IMG/VR virus record: IMGVR_UViG_3300013093_000188
Location: 1 to 30,140 of that record
Strand: one strand, 5' to 3'
From: a virus
DNA: 30,140 nucleotides
Shown here: positions 22,348 to 30,017 of the stretch, one piece after another
Layout: each line of letters starts with the position of its first letter
How positions within the stretch are numbered: position 1 is the stretch's first letter
Notes under the pieces: generated by a model
The model's input: only the letters and a program-made list of their open reading frames with translations
What the model was told of the DNA's origin: nothing
The model's database searches: none
Made by a program: the position numbers and the translations under genes

Positions 22348-23390
22348 TACAGCCCCTTACTTGATAGCGTGACGCGAGAAAACGCGTTAAAGCTTATTGT
22401 AATATCTGAGTGAATTGGGATCATGTCTTCTGTAAACATTGTATGGTTTATGCTCATGCTCTCTATCCAACCAACATAGGACAGGCTATCTGGATTTGGT
22501 CCCAATTGAATAGCAACTGCTGTTGGTGACAAGAACGAGAGGTCTGCTGTTACTCGGTTTAGTGCATTTGACCACACAAAGCTTTTACCAGAACTATCTG
22601 TTTGACCAGAACCGTTAATCATCCTATAGATGTATTCAATGTCGGCCATGGTTCCTTTTTTCATTAAATCATCAACCATTTGTGATGTGTTTTGGGGCAC
22701 ACCTGCGGTACCACCTGATGTGTAGTATTGAACTTGAGAGCCTGGTACCGGTAAAGACTTAAATGCTGCAAAGTCGTTTACTCTATCAATTGTTATTGTA
22801 AATTGAATTGCTTCCATTGCTGTAAATAAACCACTTGCATAAGCAAATTTGTCTTGAACGCTAGGTACAACGTTTGAATTTCTTGTTAAAACAGTGCTGA
22901 AATTAGAAGGGTTCCATAAAAACTGAAAACCCCAGTAGTTATCTGCAGGTGTTGATGTAGGAGTATTTTGGCTGGTAGACGCTGTTGCTGGTGGTTGCAC
23001 CAGTTCATCCGCCGCGCTAGTTTTTGCATCTGCGTAGTACCACATAATAGCTCTTCTAGTTGAGTGATCCGTAGCATGGCCAGTGTAGATGGAACTATCT
23101 GTTATAGAAGGTGTTATTGGAAGACTCCACGCATGAGGAGGGAGGTTAAATTTTATTTGCCTAGGTGAAACATAAACAGCATCTGGCGATGAAGTAGGCC
23201 CAGGTTTTGCGCCTGATCCACTTCCTTGAGACATTAGTTTTTTCTGTAACGCTGCGTAAGCACTAGAGTTTGCAGAATTACGATTACCTTGAACAGACTG
23301 TTCTGCAGCCATTAGGGAGAATCTATCGCTAGGTGCTTTAGTTGTGCTTACTTTCTTTGACGCACCTTTTCCTGAAGAAGTAGATGACAT
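22347..23390 (-). CDS. tail tube initiator / CIS-tube-like baseplate protein
   Basis: A 347-residue protein. The N-terminal 70 residues are Ser/Gly/Lys-rich and unstructured. YWGFQFLWNPSNFS (152-165) resembles the FxFNPE segment of contractile-injection tube proteins (Afp7/PVC7, CIS_tube). The C-terminal region has GWIESMSINHTMFTEDMIP then SDITISFNAFSRV, again like the final strands of that family. The gene order (tape measure, this gene, LysM, hub) is the standard place for the protein that caps the baseplate and starts tube polymerisation. ATG at 23388-23390, one base after the tape-measure stop. The family assignment rests on local patterns and context, and it could instead be a different baseplate tube ring protein. 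Confidence 0.62.
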   Translation of the reverse strand: MSSTSSGKGASKKVSTTKAPSDRFSLMAAEQSVQGNRNSANSSAYAALQKKLMSQGSGSGAKPGPTSSPDAVYVSPRQIKFNLPPHAWSLPITPSITDSSIYTGHATDHSTRRAIMWYYADAKTSAADELVQPPATASTSQNTPTSTPADNYWGFQFLWNPSNFSTVLTRNSNVVPSVQDKFAYASGLFTAMEAIQFTITIDRVNDFAAFKSLPVPGSQVQYYTSGGTAGVPQNTSQMVDDLMKKGTMADIEYIYRMINGSGQTDSSGKSFVWSNALNRVTADLSFLSPTAVAIQLGPNPDSLSYVGWIESMSINHTMFTEDMIPIHSDITISFNAFSRVTLSSKGL

Positions 23391-23391
23391 T

Positions 23392-25485
23392 TTAGCTCTT
23401 TCCTATACTCTGAGCAGGATTTTGTAAGATCTTTTTAACTTCTGCAGCCACTTTATTTGGATCAGTAACTCCATTGATGTTAATAGTAAATCCGCCGTAA
23501 TTAACGTTACTACCGGTTGCAACTTGACCCCCAAATGCTGCAGCCTGCGCTGCGGCAAACCTTGATGCGGCAGTAGGGTCTGCTTGGGGCACAACAGTTG
23601 AAGATGTAGATGTAGAAGTTCCAGAAGGACCAGAGGATACTGTTACTGTAGGATCCCATTTTCCTTTAATTGCTTGTACACCTAAATTAGCTCTTTTTTG
23701 AGCGGCTGACGTGCTTTGGTCAAGAGGACGTTCATATTGTTGCATAAACAAAGCTGCAGCATTTCCCTCTGTTATTCCTTTACTAGAAAGGGTCTTCCAA
23801 AGAGAAGGATAATTAGTCTTCATCTCGGACACTAAGAACTTTTCTTGTGCCGTCACACTTGTTGGGCTTAAGTGGTTTTTTTCAGCAAAAGCCTTTAGGT
23901 TAGACCATCGGGTATCGTGCCACTGAGCAATACCACCAGAAGTTCCGCTATCACCTACAGATAGGGGATTTAGGTTAGATTCTCCCACCAAGTTACCGAC
24001 AACGCCAGTAGCACCGCTAGGACTTAAGCCATTCTTAATTAAAAAGTTATATATTTCCATAGGGGTTCCGCCACCGGCTTTTGCCCCACCGCCTTGGTCT
24101 CTATTGAGCCCTAGCATGTGGTTTGGAACAACTACCCCATCAGTTTTAGGCACAAATAGCTCAGGTCCTTTTTCACCAACAATATAAGGCGCTTTTCCAT
24201 CGGCCGGACCACCCTCTGCCAATAAACCAAAACCCAGTAAAGGAAGAAGGTCAGAAAGAGATACATCTGCAAGAGAAGGGATTAACTTGCTTATAAGTGG
24301 GATTACTTCTCCTAATCCTTTACTTCCTAAAGATGTTTTTCCTAATAATTTACCGCCAAGTAGTCCTGCGCCCATCTTTAGAGCCCCTCCGCCTATGCTT
24401 AAAGCGGTTGAGCCAAATCCTTTACCTCCACCAAGAGCGGCAGTTAGGTCACTCATAGAAGAGGCGAGGTTGTTCATTCCAGTACCAATATCAGCAGCTC
24501 CAGCGTATCCGCCAGCAGTAGCGGAAGACGTTGCTGTAAGAAGGTTTGTTTGAGCGGAAACTTGAGCTGCCATATTCCTGGTTGTTGCTGATTGAAGACC
24601 TAGGCTAGTAGCTTGGTTTCTTGTCAAAGAGCTTAAAGATGTTTTACCACCCATTTTTGCTTTTGTAATAAGTCCATCAAAAACAAGTTTCATCATAACA
24701 GGATCGCCGTTAAACAATCCTGAAACCATGTTATAGATTCCGTAACCAGGTTGCATAGAGTATTGAAGATCCGTTGGATCCATACCATTGCCACCACTTG
24801 TCTTATTAAGATAATTCCAGATTTGGTCAATAAGTTGTGGAAGTGGAAGCATCGAACCATCACTACCACGGATATTGATTCCAATAGTTCTAGCAAGGTT
24901 AACTGTGGTTGGGGCATTCATTGTTCCAGCAACCGCTTGAGCAATCGCTGTTTGTCCCATACCGGGTTCCATGTTAGACGCTGTAGCAACCCCAGCCATA
25001 ACTTTGTTAAAGTTACTAACTCCACCTAAACCAGCATTTTGAGCAGCAATGATGGCGTTTGTAGTATCCATGGAGTTAAGAGCAGTTCCGGTATTAGCCA
25101 TACTTTTTTGTAAAGATCTAACTTGAGCAGAGTTAGTTGCTCCACCAAAGCCATAGAAGGTAGACCGTTGGGTAAGATAATCCTGCATAACTGCAGTAGA
25201 AACGTTAGGAAGTCCGGCAGTAGCGATACCTACAGCGGCCGCTCCCATAGCAATTTTGTTTGTACTAGAACCGCTTGGGCTTGAGGCTATTTGATTTCCG
25301 CCACCATTACCGCTACCACCACCGCCACCTACTCCCATGCCTGAGAAGGCTCTAGCTACGGATTGTACTTTAGGTAAAAGGGTGTTCTCAATGGTGGTTG
25401 CTAACTGAAGAATGTCCTTATTAATATTTGTTACAGTGTTTGAGACACTGCCTAAGTTCATTCCAGCCTTAGCATCGTCAGCCAT
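23392..25485 (-). CDS. tape measure protein with tail lysozyme domain
   Basis: A 697-residue protein. Residues 1-60 are helical with a Gly-rich spacer (GVGGGGGSGNGGGN, 51-64). A helical Ala/Gln/Thr-rich body follows to about 420. The tape-measure C-terminal motif AEGGP...YIVGEKGPELFVP is at 423-446. Residues 474-608 form a phage tail lysozyme domain (TPMEIYNFLIKNGLSPSGAT, GVVGNLVGESNLNP with catalytic Glu502, SGGIAQWHDTRW, FMQQYERP). The last strands (NYGGFTININGVTD) end the protein. The start ATG (25483-25485) has a GGAGGT site overlapping the preceding stop. The helical length would set the tail length, and the lysozyme part would open the cell wall during injection. Confidence 0.9.
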   Translation of the reverse strand: MADDAKAGMNLGSVSNTVTNINKDILQLATTIENTLLPKVQSVARAFSGMGVGGGGGSGNGGGNQIASSPSGSSTNKIAMGAAAVGIATAGLPNVSTAVMQDYLTQRSTFYGFGGATNSAQVRSLQKSMANTGTALNSMDTTNAIIAAQNAGLGGVSNFNKVMAGVATASNMEPGMGQTAIAQAVAGTMNAPTTVNLARTIGINIRGSDGSMLPLPQLIDQIWNYLNKTSGGNGMDPTDLQYSMQPGYGIYNMVSGLFNGDPVMMKLVFDGLITKAKMGGKTSLSSLTRNQATSLGLQSATTRNMAAQVSAQTNLLTATSSATAGGYAGAADIGTGMNNLASSMSDLTAALGGGKGFGSTALSIGGGALKMGAGLLGGKLLGKTSLGSKGLGEVIPLISKLIPSLADVSLSDLLPLLGFGLLAEGGPADGKAPYIVGEKGPELFVPKTDGVVVPNHMLGLNRDQGGGAKAGGGTPMEIYNFLIKNGLSPSGATGVVGNLVGESNLNPLSVGDSGTSGGIAQWHDTRWSNLKAFAEKNHLSPTSVTAQEKFLVSEMKTNYPSLWKTLSSKGITEGNAAALFMQQYERPLDQSTSAAQKRANLGVQAIKGKWDPTVTVSSGPSGTSTSTSSTVVPQADPTAASRFAAAQAAAFGGQVATGSNVNYGGFTININGVTDPNKVAAEVKKILQNPAQSIGKS

Positions 25486-25487
25486 TG

Positions 25488-25682
25488 TTACCTCCTACCT
25501 CTCATAGCGCGTTGAATCCAGTTTGATCTTTCTCTAGCAGACAAACTTCTTATATCCGCTAGTGTCCAACCAGTAAAAGTTCTTGTTATAGACTCATACT
25601 GGTCGAGCAATCTTTCGTAATCTGCTTCGCTATACGCGAAACAAATCAACAAGACTAAGTGGTAGAGCGATATTCTCACCAC
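25488..25682 (-). CDS. tail assembly chaperone, downstream (frameshifted) part
   Basis: The open frame of 64 codons begins at a GTG at 25680-25682. The first 15 residues (RISLYHLVLL...) look like an out-of-frame translation of the preceding gene. The meaningful part starts around AYSEADYERLLDQYESITRTF (16-36), then WTLADIRSLSARERSNWIQRAMR, which resembles the short C-terminal half of tail chaperones (gpT-like, with an LSARER motif). It directly precedes the tape measure gene, as the family does, and is in the +1 frame relative to gene 25630-26421. It is probably made only by frameshift as a fusion of about 310 residues. An independent GTG start has weak AGGG support. Confidence 0.7.
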   Translation of the reverse strand: MVRISLYHLVLLICFAYSEADYERLLDQYESITRTFTGWTLADIRSLSARERSNWIQRAMRGRR

Positions 25683-26421
25683 ATGCCCTGCATGTCTTCT
25701 TCACCTCCCCAAGGCGTGGACCTGGGTTTCTTTCAAGAATTTCTTCAATAATCTTTGATCGATCAGCCATACTGAGGTTAAGCACCGTGCTTGCTCCCAT
25801 AGACGGTTGGTCGTTTACAGACAAAACACATCCAGAAAGAAGCAAAGTGTTAATCTCTGCTGATGTCTTATCTGAGTTTTCTAATAACTTTTTCTGAGTA
25901 ATACCTGTAGGAAGGGTTACTGTTACATACCCTTTCTTTGTTTCTACTCTCCAAGTCCTATCAATTATTGGGTCATTTAGGGTTTGTGTAGGAACATCAT
26001 CCTCAAGGTGCACAGAGACATCTTGTGTTTCAGCACAATTTCCGCAAATAACAGACAAATCTAAAGTGTCACCAAATGTAACTCTACGAACACCAATTAG
26101 GATGGCATCTCGGTCACCTGACAGAAGATTGTCTAGGTCAGCCAGTGTAGCGTCCCTTGATCCAATCTTTACAAGACCTCTTTGCAAAAGAACGTTAAGA
26201 GCCTTACCGGTAGTCGATGCTTTAGCAATTGCCTCTTCATCAATACCGGTAAGTTCACGAACTTCTGCTGTCTTAATTACTTCACCTTTTTCTATAAAAC
26301 CACCTGGTAGTTTTACTTCTGGACCAAGAGGAGCCTTAGTCTCAACTTCTTGAGCGGGCTCCTCCATCGCCTTTTTAGCAAACTTATTGATTAAGTCCGC
26401 GTCTGTAATTACTTGTGTCAC
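25630..26421 (-). CDS. tail assembly chaperone, upstream part (gpG-like), with zinc ribbon
   Basis: A 263-residue protein between the tube and the tape measure. The N-terminal half contains a probable helical region (ADLINKFAKKAMEEPAQEVE, LTGIDEEAIAKASTTGK, DLDNLLSGDRDAILIG). VTFGDTLDLSVICGNC (115-129) and KKTCRACGEN (242-250) are two CxxC pairs that may form a split zinc ribbon. The order tube, this gene, small frameshifted gene, tape measure is the classical gpG/gpGT arrangement; a T4 gp26-like baseplate chaperone is the alternative. The GTG start at 26419-26421 has AGGAG eight bases upstream. Near its end lies UUU CGC (25636-25641), a good +1 frameshift site. Confidence 0.72.
   Translation of the reverse strand: MTQVITDADLINKFAKKAMEEPAQEVETKAPLGPEVKLPGGFIEKGEVIKTAEVRELTGIDEEAIAKASTTGKALNVLLQRGLVKIGSRDATLADLDNLLSGDRDAILIGVRRVTFGDTLDLSVICGNCAETQDVSVHLEDDVPTQTLNDPIIDRTWRVETKKGYVTVTLPTGITQKKLLENSDKTSAEINTLLLSGCVLSVNDQPSMGASTVLNLSMADRSKIIEEILERNPGPRLGEVKKTCRACGENIALPLSLVDLFRV
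25636..25641 (-). promoter_or_regulatory. candidate +1 programmed ribosomal frameshift site (UUU CGC)
   Basis: The codons UUU (Phe261) and CGC (Arg262) come two codons before the in-frame stop of the upstream chaperone gene. When tRNA-Phe slips from UUU to UUC the ribosome continues in the +1 frame (GCG UAU AGC...), which stays open to the TAA at 25488. The same UUU CGN sequence underlies influenza PA-X frameshifting. The fusion would be about 310 residues. The downstream frame has a stop some 60 bases before the site, so the shift must happen in a short window containing this motif. Confidence 0.5.
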
Positions 26422-26446
26422 GTCTAGTTCTCCTATTTATTTAGTA

Positions 26447-27118
26447 TTAGAGGGTTTGAATTGGTGTTAGTGGGTCTGCTGGCTGTCCAGTGTTTGGATT
26501 TACAAAGAATACAGATAGACCTTCGTGAACCAATTGCATAGTTTCAAAAAGGATCGCTCCGTTAGTTGCGTCCAAGTCCGTATAGTTTAGACCAGTAATC
26601 CACGCATTGTGGATCTTGAACGACATCTTTGGTGTATTAGATGCGGCATTTGTATTTGGGTGGTCGTTTACAGTGATTACGATATCTACGCGGAAGTTTC
26701 CAGCGGTTCCACCAGCAGTCTGTGGGTTAGGGTTAAGACCAGAACCTTGAGCTGCTGAGAATAGGCCACGCATCCATGCGATTGCTTGGTCATTTCCATA
26801 AAGAACACCACGTGAGAACGTAATAGGTGTGAAGGTTGTCATTCCAGGGATCTGGTGAACAGTGGTGTTATACCCACCCTCACGGTACTGAATAGCCTGT
26901 GTGTTGATAGCCAGTCCACTGATGTTTGTGAAACCACCGACCCAACCGTTTGATACTCCAGTTGTATAGGTTGAAGATCCAGAAGCGTCTAGGATTCTTT
27001 TATCAAACGAAGGTACTGTATCCGATGATGGTTGTTGAAAACTAGCTGTAAACCTAAACCCGCGAAGCGGATCGGTTGCTAGGCTAGAGTTATAGGTAGC
27101 TAGTGTTGTGCTTGCCAT
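26447..27118 (-). CDS. tail tube protein (gp19-like)
   Basis: A 223-residue tail tube subunit following the sheath gene. DPLRGFRFTASFQQ (16-29) opens the family's first strand. FTNISGLAINTQAIQYREGGYN (63-84) and TTVHQIPGMTTFTPITFSRGVL (85-106) are the gp19-type core (xGLxxxxExxxYREGGxN and HxxPGxxxFxPxxxxRG). Then come AWMRGLF and late strands KIHNAWITGLNYTDLDA and ILFETMQLVHEGLSVFF. This is the standard fold that stacks into the tube inside the sheath. Its length (223) is slightly greater than T4 gp19 (163), with an extra loop near 30-60 and at 120-140. AAAGGAG precedes the ATG at 27116-27118. Strongly supported. Confidence 0.92.
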   Translation of the reverse strand: MASTTLATYNSSLATDPLRGFRFTASFQQPSSDTVPSFDKRILDASGSSTYTTGVSNGWVGGFTNISGLAINTQAIQYREGGYNTTVHQIPGMTTFTPITFSRGVLYGNDQAIAWMRGLFSAAQGSGLNPNPQTAGGTAGNFRVDIVITVNDHPNTNAASNTPKMSFKIHNAWITGLNYTDLDATNGAILFETMQLVHEGLSVFFVNPNTGQPADPLTPIQTL

Positions 27119-27134
27119 TTTTTATTTATCTCCT

Positions 27135-28649
27135 TTACGCCACAGTAACGGTGGTTCCACCGTCATACTGACCAATGTTGAGTACTACAAATTCAGCTGG
27201 GCGTTGTAGAGCAACTCCAACTTGGATATTTACAATTCCATTATCAATAGATGATTGTGGATTGTTGTCCGCGTCACACTTCACAAAGTAAGCGTTAGCA
27301 GGGCTTGTTCCTGTTAATCCTCCCTGAGCCCAGAAAGCAGTAAGGAAAGAACTAACAGCAGCGTTAATGCGTGCCCACAAACGAGCATCGTTTGGCTCAA
27401 ATACAGCAAAACGAGTAATGTCACGAAGTGACTTCTCGATGTAAATAAGGCTACGACGAACTGGAACGTAACGATCTACGTATCCGCCCTTAAGGGTGCG
27501 GGCACCAAAGACCACAATTCCAGAACCTGAGATGTATCGGATTGCGTTAACAGGAGCCGCAGCACTGTTCATAGAATCCAAATTAGCATTTGTTAGAGAA
27601 GGAACAGAAACCACACCCGCTAGGCGAGCCTGTAGTCCAGCAGGAGCCTTGAACACTCCACGAGAGTTATCTGTGGTTGCATATAGACCAACAACAGCAG
27701 CGCCTGCTCCAACAGTCTTAACGGCACCAGTTGATGATCCAACAGTAGCTGTTGGGTCAGCAATTGTAAGTGGTGGGTAGTAAACAGCAGCATAAGAGGT
27801 TGCTGTATATGTACCCGCAAGAGTTAATTGGTTTGCTACTGTGTCGTTAACTCCGTCAATAACAACAAACACGTCATTTGAACGGGTTGATCCTGTTGCG
27901 TAGGAGATAGCACCGTTGATAGTTGTTGCGTCGGTATAGCCCGGGATGTTAAGCACTAGAGATTGTGGGATTGTATCGTAAGAACTAAGAGCAGACACGA
28001 TGGTTGAACCTGTTACAGAAGATCCGTCTGAACCTGAAGTTAGAGCAGCATTTGAAACTGTTGTTGGGTTACGTGTAGCGCCTGTTGCTGTAGATCCTGA
28101 ATCGATTGCTGTGATGTATGTTGAGTTGTTATTAATGATTGTTACAGCATAACGAGGGTCAGTTGCTGTCATTGACACATCTGTCCACTGCTCAACAATA
28201 TTTGCAGCAGTTGCTCCGTTGTAGTAAACAACTACGTTGAAGTAACCAGTGATAGTAGAGGCTGTGATGCTGATATTGATGTTGTTACCCCAAGTACCTG
28301 GGTTAATTGCAGTAAGTTGAAGCGTGTTTGCTGGGCTACCTTCTCCGTCTTGGAAAGTACGGGTAGCAGAAGCTGCGCTAGAACCAGCAACGCGTGTAAC
28401 ATATGCTTGGCTTCCGCCGTTAGCAAAGTACATGTAAAGAGCTAGTGGAAGGTTGTTGTTTTGAACTGTGTTCCAAGAACCAAATGAGTTGACATATTGG
28501 CTCCAAGAAGTTACTAGAGTAGGTGTAACTGGTCCACGGTCGTTTGCACCAATAAATGCTGCAACAGTATTTGACGCGGCACCAGCAACTGGTTGAATAG
28601 GGTTTAGCGTTTCTTGAACGTACACCCCAGGGCGTAGGTAGGTTGTCAT
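27135..28649 (-). CDS. tail sheath protein (gp18-like)
   Basis: A 504-residue contractile sheath subunit. YLRPGVYVQET (4-14) is the well-known sheath start. The C-terminal domain has VGLYATTDNSRGVFKAPAG, GSGIVVFGARTL, YVPVRRSLIYIEKSLRD and ARINAAVSSFLTAFW, and then INIQ-like strands (VNIQVGVALQRPAEFVVLN, about 475-495), the usual joining arm. The middle (110-300) is a variable Thr/Ser-rich domain that protrudes from the sheath. Length is between R-type pyocin sheaths (about 390) and T4 gp18 (659). AAGGAGAT lies before the ATG at 28647-28649. It contracts to drive the tube through the envelope and proves the myovirus morphology. Confidence 0.95.
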   Translation of the reverse strand: MTTYLRPGVYVQETLNPIQPVAGAASNTVAAFIGANDRGPVTPTLVTSWSQYVNSFGSWNTVQNNNLPLALYMYFANGGSQAYVTRVAGSSAASATRTFQDGEGSPANTLQLTAINPGTWGNNINISITASTITGYFNVVVYYNGATAANIVEQWTDVSMTATDPRYAVTIINNNSTYITAIDSGSTATGATRNPTTVSNAALTSGSDGSSVTGSTIVSALSSYDTIPQSLVLNIPGYTDATTINGAISYATGSTRSNDVFVVIDGVNDTVANQLTLAGTYTATSYAAVYYPPLTIADPTATVGSSTGAVKTVGAGAAVVGLYATTDNSRGVFKAPAGLQARLAGVVSVPSLTNANLDSMNSAAAPVNAIRYISGSGIVVFGARTLKGGYVDRYVPVRRSLIYIEKSLRDITRFAVFEPNDARLWARINAAVSSFLTAFWAQGGLTGTSPANAYFVKCDADNNPQSSIDNGIVNIQVGVALQRPAEFVVLNIGQYDGGTTVTVA

Positions 28650-28673
28650 TAGATTATCTCCTTATTAAGTTAC

Positions 28674-29315
28674 CTAGTTAACAGATGGTGGTAGGACTGA
28701 TAGACCGGAAGGGATGTACGAAGTGGTGGTTTCGATCTCAACGTATTCAACGTTCTTAATAGCGGTAGACGCCTGTGCGGGAGTCATCTCACTAATAACA
28801 CGAACAGACAATACGTTTCTTAGAAGACGACGGTTTCCAGTTTCGCTTTCAACCGCATCTCTTTTTACAAATCCATCAAGAAACATAGAACGGCTACTTG
28901 TATCCGTACCTAGTTGATTTGGTACTATCAAGTTACCGTACTTTGATGGAAACTTATTAAGTAACTGAAACATGAGAGAGCGGTCATGTCTAGGGTTACG
29001 TGAGTAGGAAGTGATCTGGTACACAAGGTCATAAGCCACAGGTGTTAGGTATGTGTATGAGTACCCATCTACAGGGGTCTCAGTACCTCTATTATCTGAG
29101 TCAACTAAATACCCGTAGGTTTGTCGCTCGTTTCCTGGGATAATATCAATCAGGTCAATAGTGATAAAAGGAAATGTTTGATCACGAATTTCGATATCAG
29201 GGTAGCCAAACCACACCTTTACAGTGCGGGAAGGATTAGCGTCGTCGGATACAGTAATACCGCTTAGGAAAGTTTTAAGGGCTAGATCTTCAGCAATAAT
29301 AAATGGGTTACCCAT
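28674..29315 (-). CDS. putative tail terminator / neck protein
   Basis: A 213-residue protein upstream of the sheath. It is beta-rich. VKVWFGYPDIEIRDQTFPFIT (33-53), TIDLIDIIPGNERQTYGY, TPVAYDLVYQITSYSRNPRHD and VLSVRVISEM are strands with conserved-looking Pro and Asp. A C-terminal VEIETTTSYIP strand follows. In myoviruses the gene before the sheath is usually the tail terminator or a neck protein, and this fits by size and order (T4 gp15/gp3-like), but I do not recognise a specific motif. ATG at 29313-29315, overlapping the preceding stop as TAATG. It could also be a head-tail joining protein. Structural role confident, exact role not. Confidence 0.6.
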   Translation of the reverse strand: MGNPFIIAEDLALKTFLSGITVSDDANPSRTVKVWFGYPDIEIRDQTFPFITIDLIDIIPGNERQTYGYLVDSDNRGTETPVDGYSYTYLTPVAYDLVYQITSYSRNPRHDRSLMFQLLNKFPSKYGNLIVPNQLGTDTSSRSMFLDGFVKRDAVESETGNRRLLRNVLSVRVISEMTPAQASTAIKNVEYVEIETTTSYIPSGLSVLPPSVN

Positions 29316-29653
29316 TAAATCACCCCTAGAGAATAAAAAAGATCTGGGATTATTTTAGACTCTAAAACTTTTTGGATAAAAGAAGGAGCCCTGTAAATAA
29401 ATGGGCGTATCACAGCGTTAGGGATACCTTGAAACTTGCCGTACTCTAGGTCTTCTACCTCTGCCTTAACTGTGTCTGGGTAATAAACAGTTAGGTCAAA
29501 AGAATCATTTAATTTGACAGAGAGATTAAAGATAATGTCTTCAGGCCAGCCTGAATCCTTAGCAAGAGAGTGAAGTAGATCCGTCAAAGGCTGAATAAGT
29601 TCTTCAGCTGCGGATTCTGAGAGCTGCTCTAGGTTATCGCTTTTTAGAAGCAT
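29315..29653 (-). CDS. putative head-tail connector or neck protein
   Basis: A 112-residue protein coupled by TAATG to the tail terminator-like gene. The N-terminal 35 residues are amphipathic helix (LEQLSESAAEELIQPLTDLL, then HSLAKDSG). An alpha/beta portion follows, with LSVKLNDSFDLTVYYP and a mobile loop (VEDLEYGKFQGIPNAVIRPFI). The C-terminus is hydrophobic and helical (FIQKVLESKIIPDLFYSLGVI). Small proteins here (head completion or HK97 gp10-type) have this size and mix, but no family signature is decisive. ATG at 29651-29653 overlaps the upstream small gene by 20 bp. Function by context: connector between head and tail. Confidence 0.5.
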   Translation of the reverse strand: MLLKSDNLEQLSESAAEELIQPLTDLLHSLAKDSGWPEDIIFNLSVKLNDSFDLTVYYPDTVKAEVEDLEYGKFQGIPNAVIRPFIYRAPSFIQKVLESKIIPDLFYSLGVI

Positions 29654-29786
29654 TCTCTATTGCTTTTCCTACGAGATAGCCTACTACCGCCCCTTTAAGT
29701 GCTCCATGCTTACCTGGCGCTGGGATGTTCTGAACAATAGCCCGAGCGAACTCTACATCCGAGGGCTTATCAATTCTGTCAGACAC
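29634..29786 (-). CDS. 50-residue protein with glycine-zipper helix
   Basis: A complete small frame of 50 residues. After SDRIDKPSDVEFARAIVQN and a Pro turn (IPAPGKHG) comes GALKGAVVGYLVGKAIENA, a GxxxG/GxxxGK-type glycine-zipper helix, then a basic end (SKKR). The helix is hydrophobic enough to lie in a membrane or to pack tightly as an oligomer. The start is GTG (29784-29786) with AAGGAG seven bases upstream, within a short inverted repeat. It is the first gene of the tail module after the terminator and overlaps the next gene by 20 bp. The function is unknown; a membrane or tail-attached accessory is possible. Confidence 0.62.
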   Translation of the reverse strand: MSDRIDKPSDVEFARAIVQNIPAPGKHGALKGAVVGYLVGKAIENASKKR

Positions 29787-29800
29787 GGCAAATCTCCTTA
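29787..29800 (-). promoter_or_regulatory. Shine-Dalgarno site embedded in an inverted repeat
   Basis: The AAGGAG ribosome site of the small GTG gene lies in TCTCCTAAGGAGA, a 5+3+5 inverted repeat. If folded, the stem would hide the Shine-Dalgarno site, so translation of the first tail-module gene could be damped until it is melted or coupled. The stem is short, so the effect may be small. Confidence 0.35.
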
Positions 29801-29834
29801 GGAGAGGCAAGATACTTCGCAGGGGTGGTGCTTT

Positions 29835-29850
29835 AGTTCCGCACGGAACT
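29835..29850. promoter_or_regulatory. 16-bp perfect palindrome between terminator and tail operon
   Basis: AGTTCCGCACGGAACT on the plus strand, with six complementary bases on each side of GCAC (seven if the G/C next to the centre is counted). It may be an operator for a dimeric regulator (the ribbon-helix-helix, MerR-like or WhiB proteins here are candidates) or an RNA hairpin in the 5' leader. A TATACT sequence on the minus strand (29857-29862) just upstream could be a -10, but no good -35 is visible because the terminator occupies that place. Confidence 0.45.
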
Positions 29851-29860
29851 GATATAAGTA

Positions 29861-29889
29861 TAAAGAAAAAGCCCCGATTTCTCGGGGCT
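29861..29889 (-). terminator. intrinsic terminator of the lysine-rich gene pair
   Basis: Minus-strand RNA reads AGCCCCGA, loop GAAA, UCGGGGCU, then UUUUCUUUA: eight perfect pairs closed by a stable GNRA tetraloop and followed by a U-rich run. It begins 5 bp after the stop of the 40-residue lysine-rich gene, so it ends the upstream transcript from the right-hand region. It is the clearest terminator in the window and separates the tail module from what lies upstream. Confidence 0.88.
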
Positions 29890-29894
29890 AACTC

Positions 29895-30017
29895 TTACTT
29901 CTTTTTGGATTTAATTTTCTTTGCCAAGTTTTTGTCGTTCTTGGCATCTTCTTTTTCAAACTTCTTCTTCTGGGCTGAAGTCATACCCTTTTCCCATTTA
30001 GAATCTTTATGGGCCAT
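29895..30017 (-). CDS. lysine-rich 40-residue basic protein
   Basis: A complete small frame starting at ATG (30015-30017), one codon after the previous stop (TAA then ATG). Of 40 residues, 15 are Lys, with acidic partners (6), so the net charge is about +9. KWEKGMTSAQKKKFEKEDA is amphipathic and the tail (KKIKSKKK) is highly basic. It has no known domain. With its neighbour it is encoded just before a strong terminator, in the region leading from the head genes to the tail genes. It may bind or condense nucleic acid, or be a structural cement; both are guesses. The Shine-Dalgarno is weak (GGGCAAGAAG), so it is probably coupled to the upstream gene. Confidence 0.6.
   Translation of the reverse strand: MAHKDSKWEKGMTSAQKKKFEKEDAKNDKNLAKKIKSKKK

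Noticed and set aside
25642-25682. Independent GTG-started 64-residue gene before the tape measure
   Set aside because: The first 15 residues only mirror the other frame and the ribosome site is weak; frameshift fusion explains it better, though independent starts are not excluded.
29850-29866. A sigma-70 promoter formed with TATACT next to the terminator
   Set aside because: A -10-like box is there but the -35 would fall in the terminator stem and does not match; kept only as a possibility in the boundary finding.
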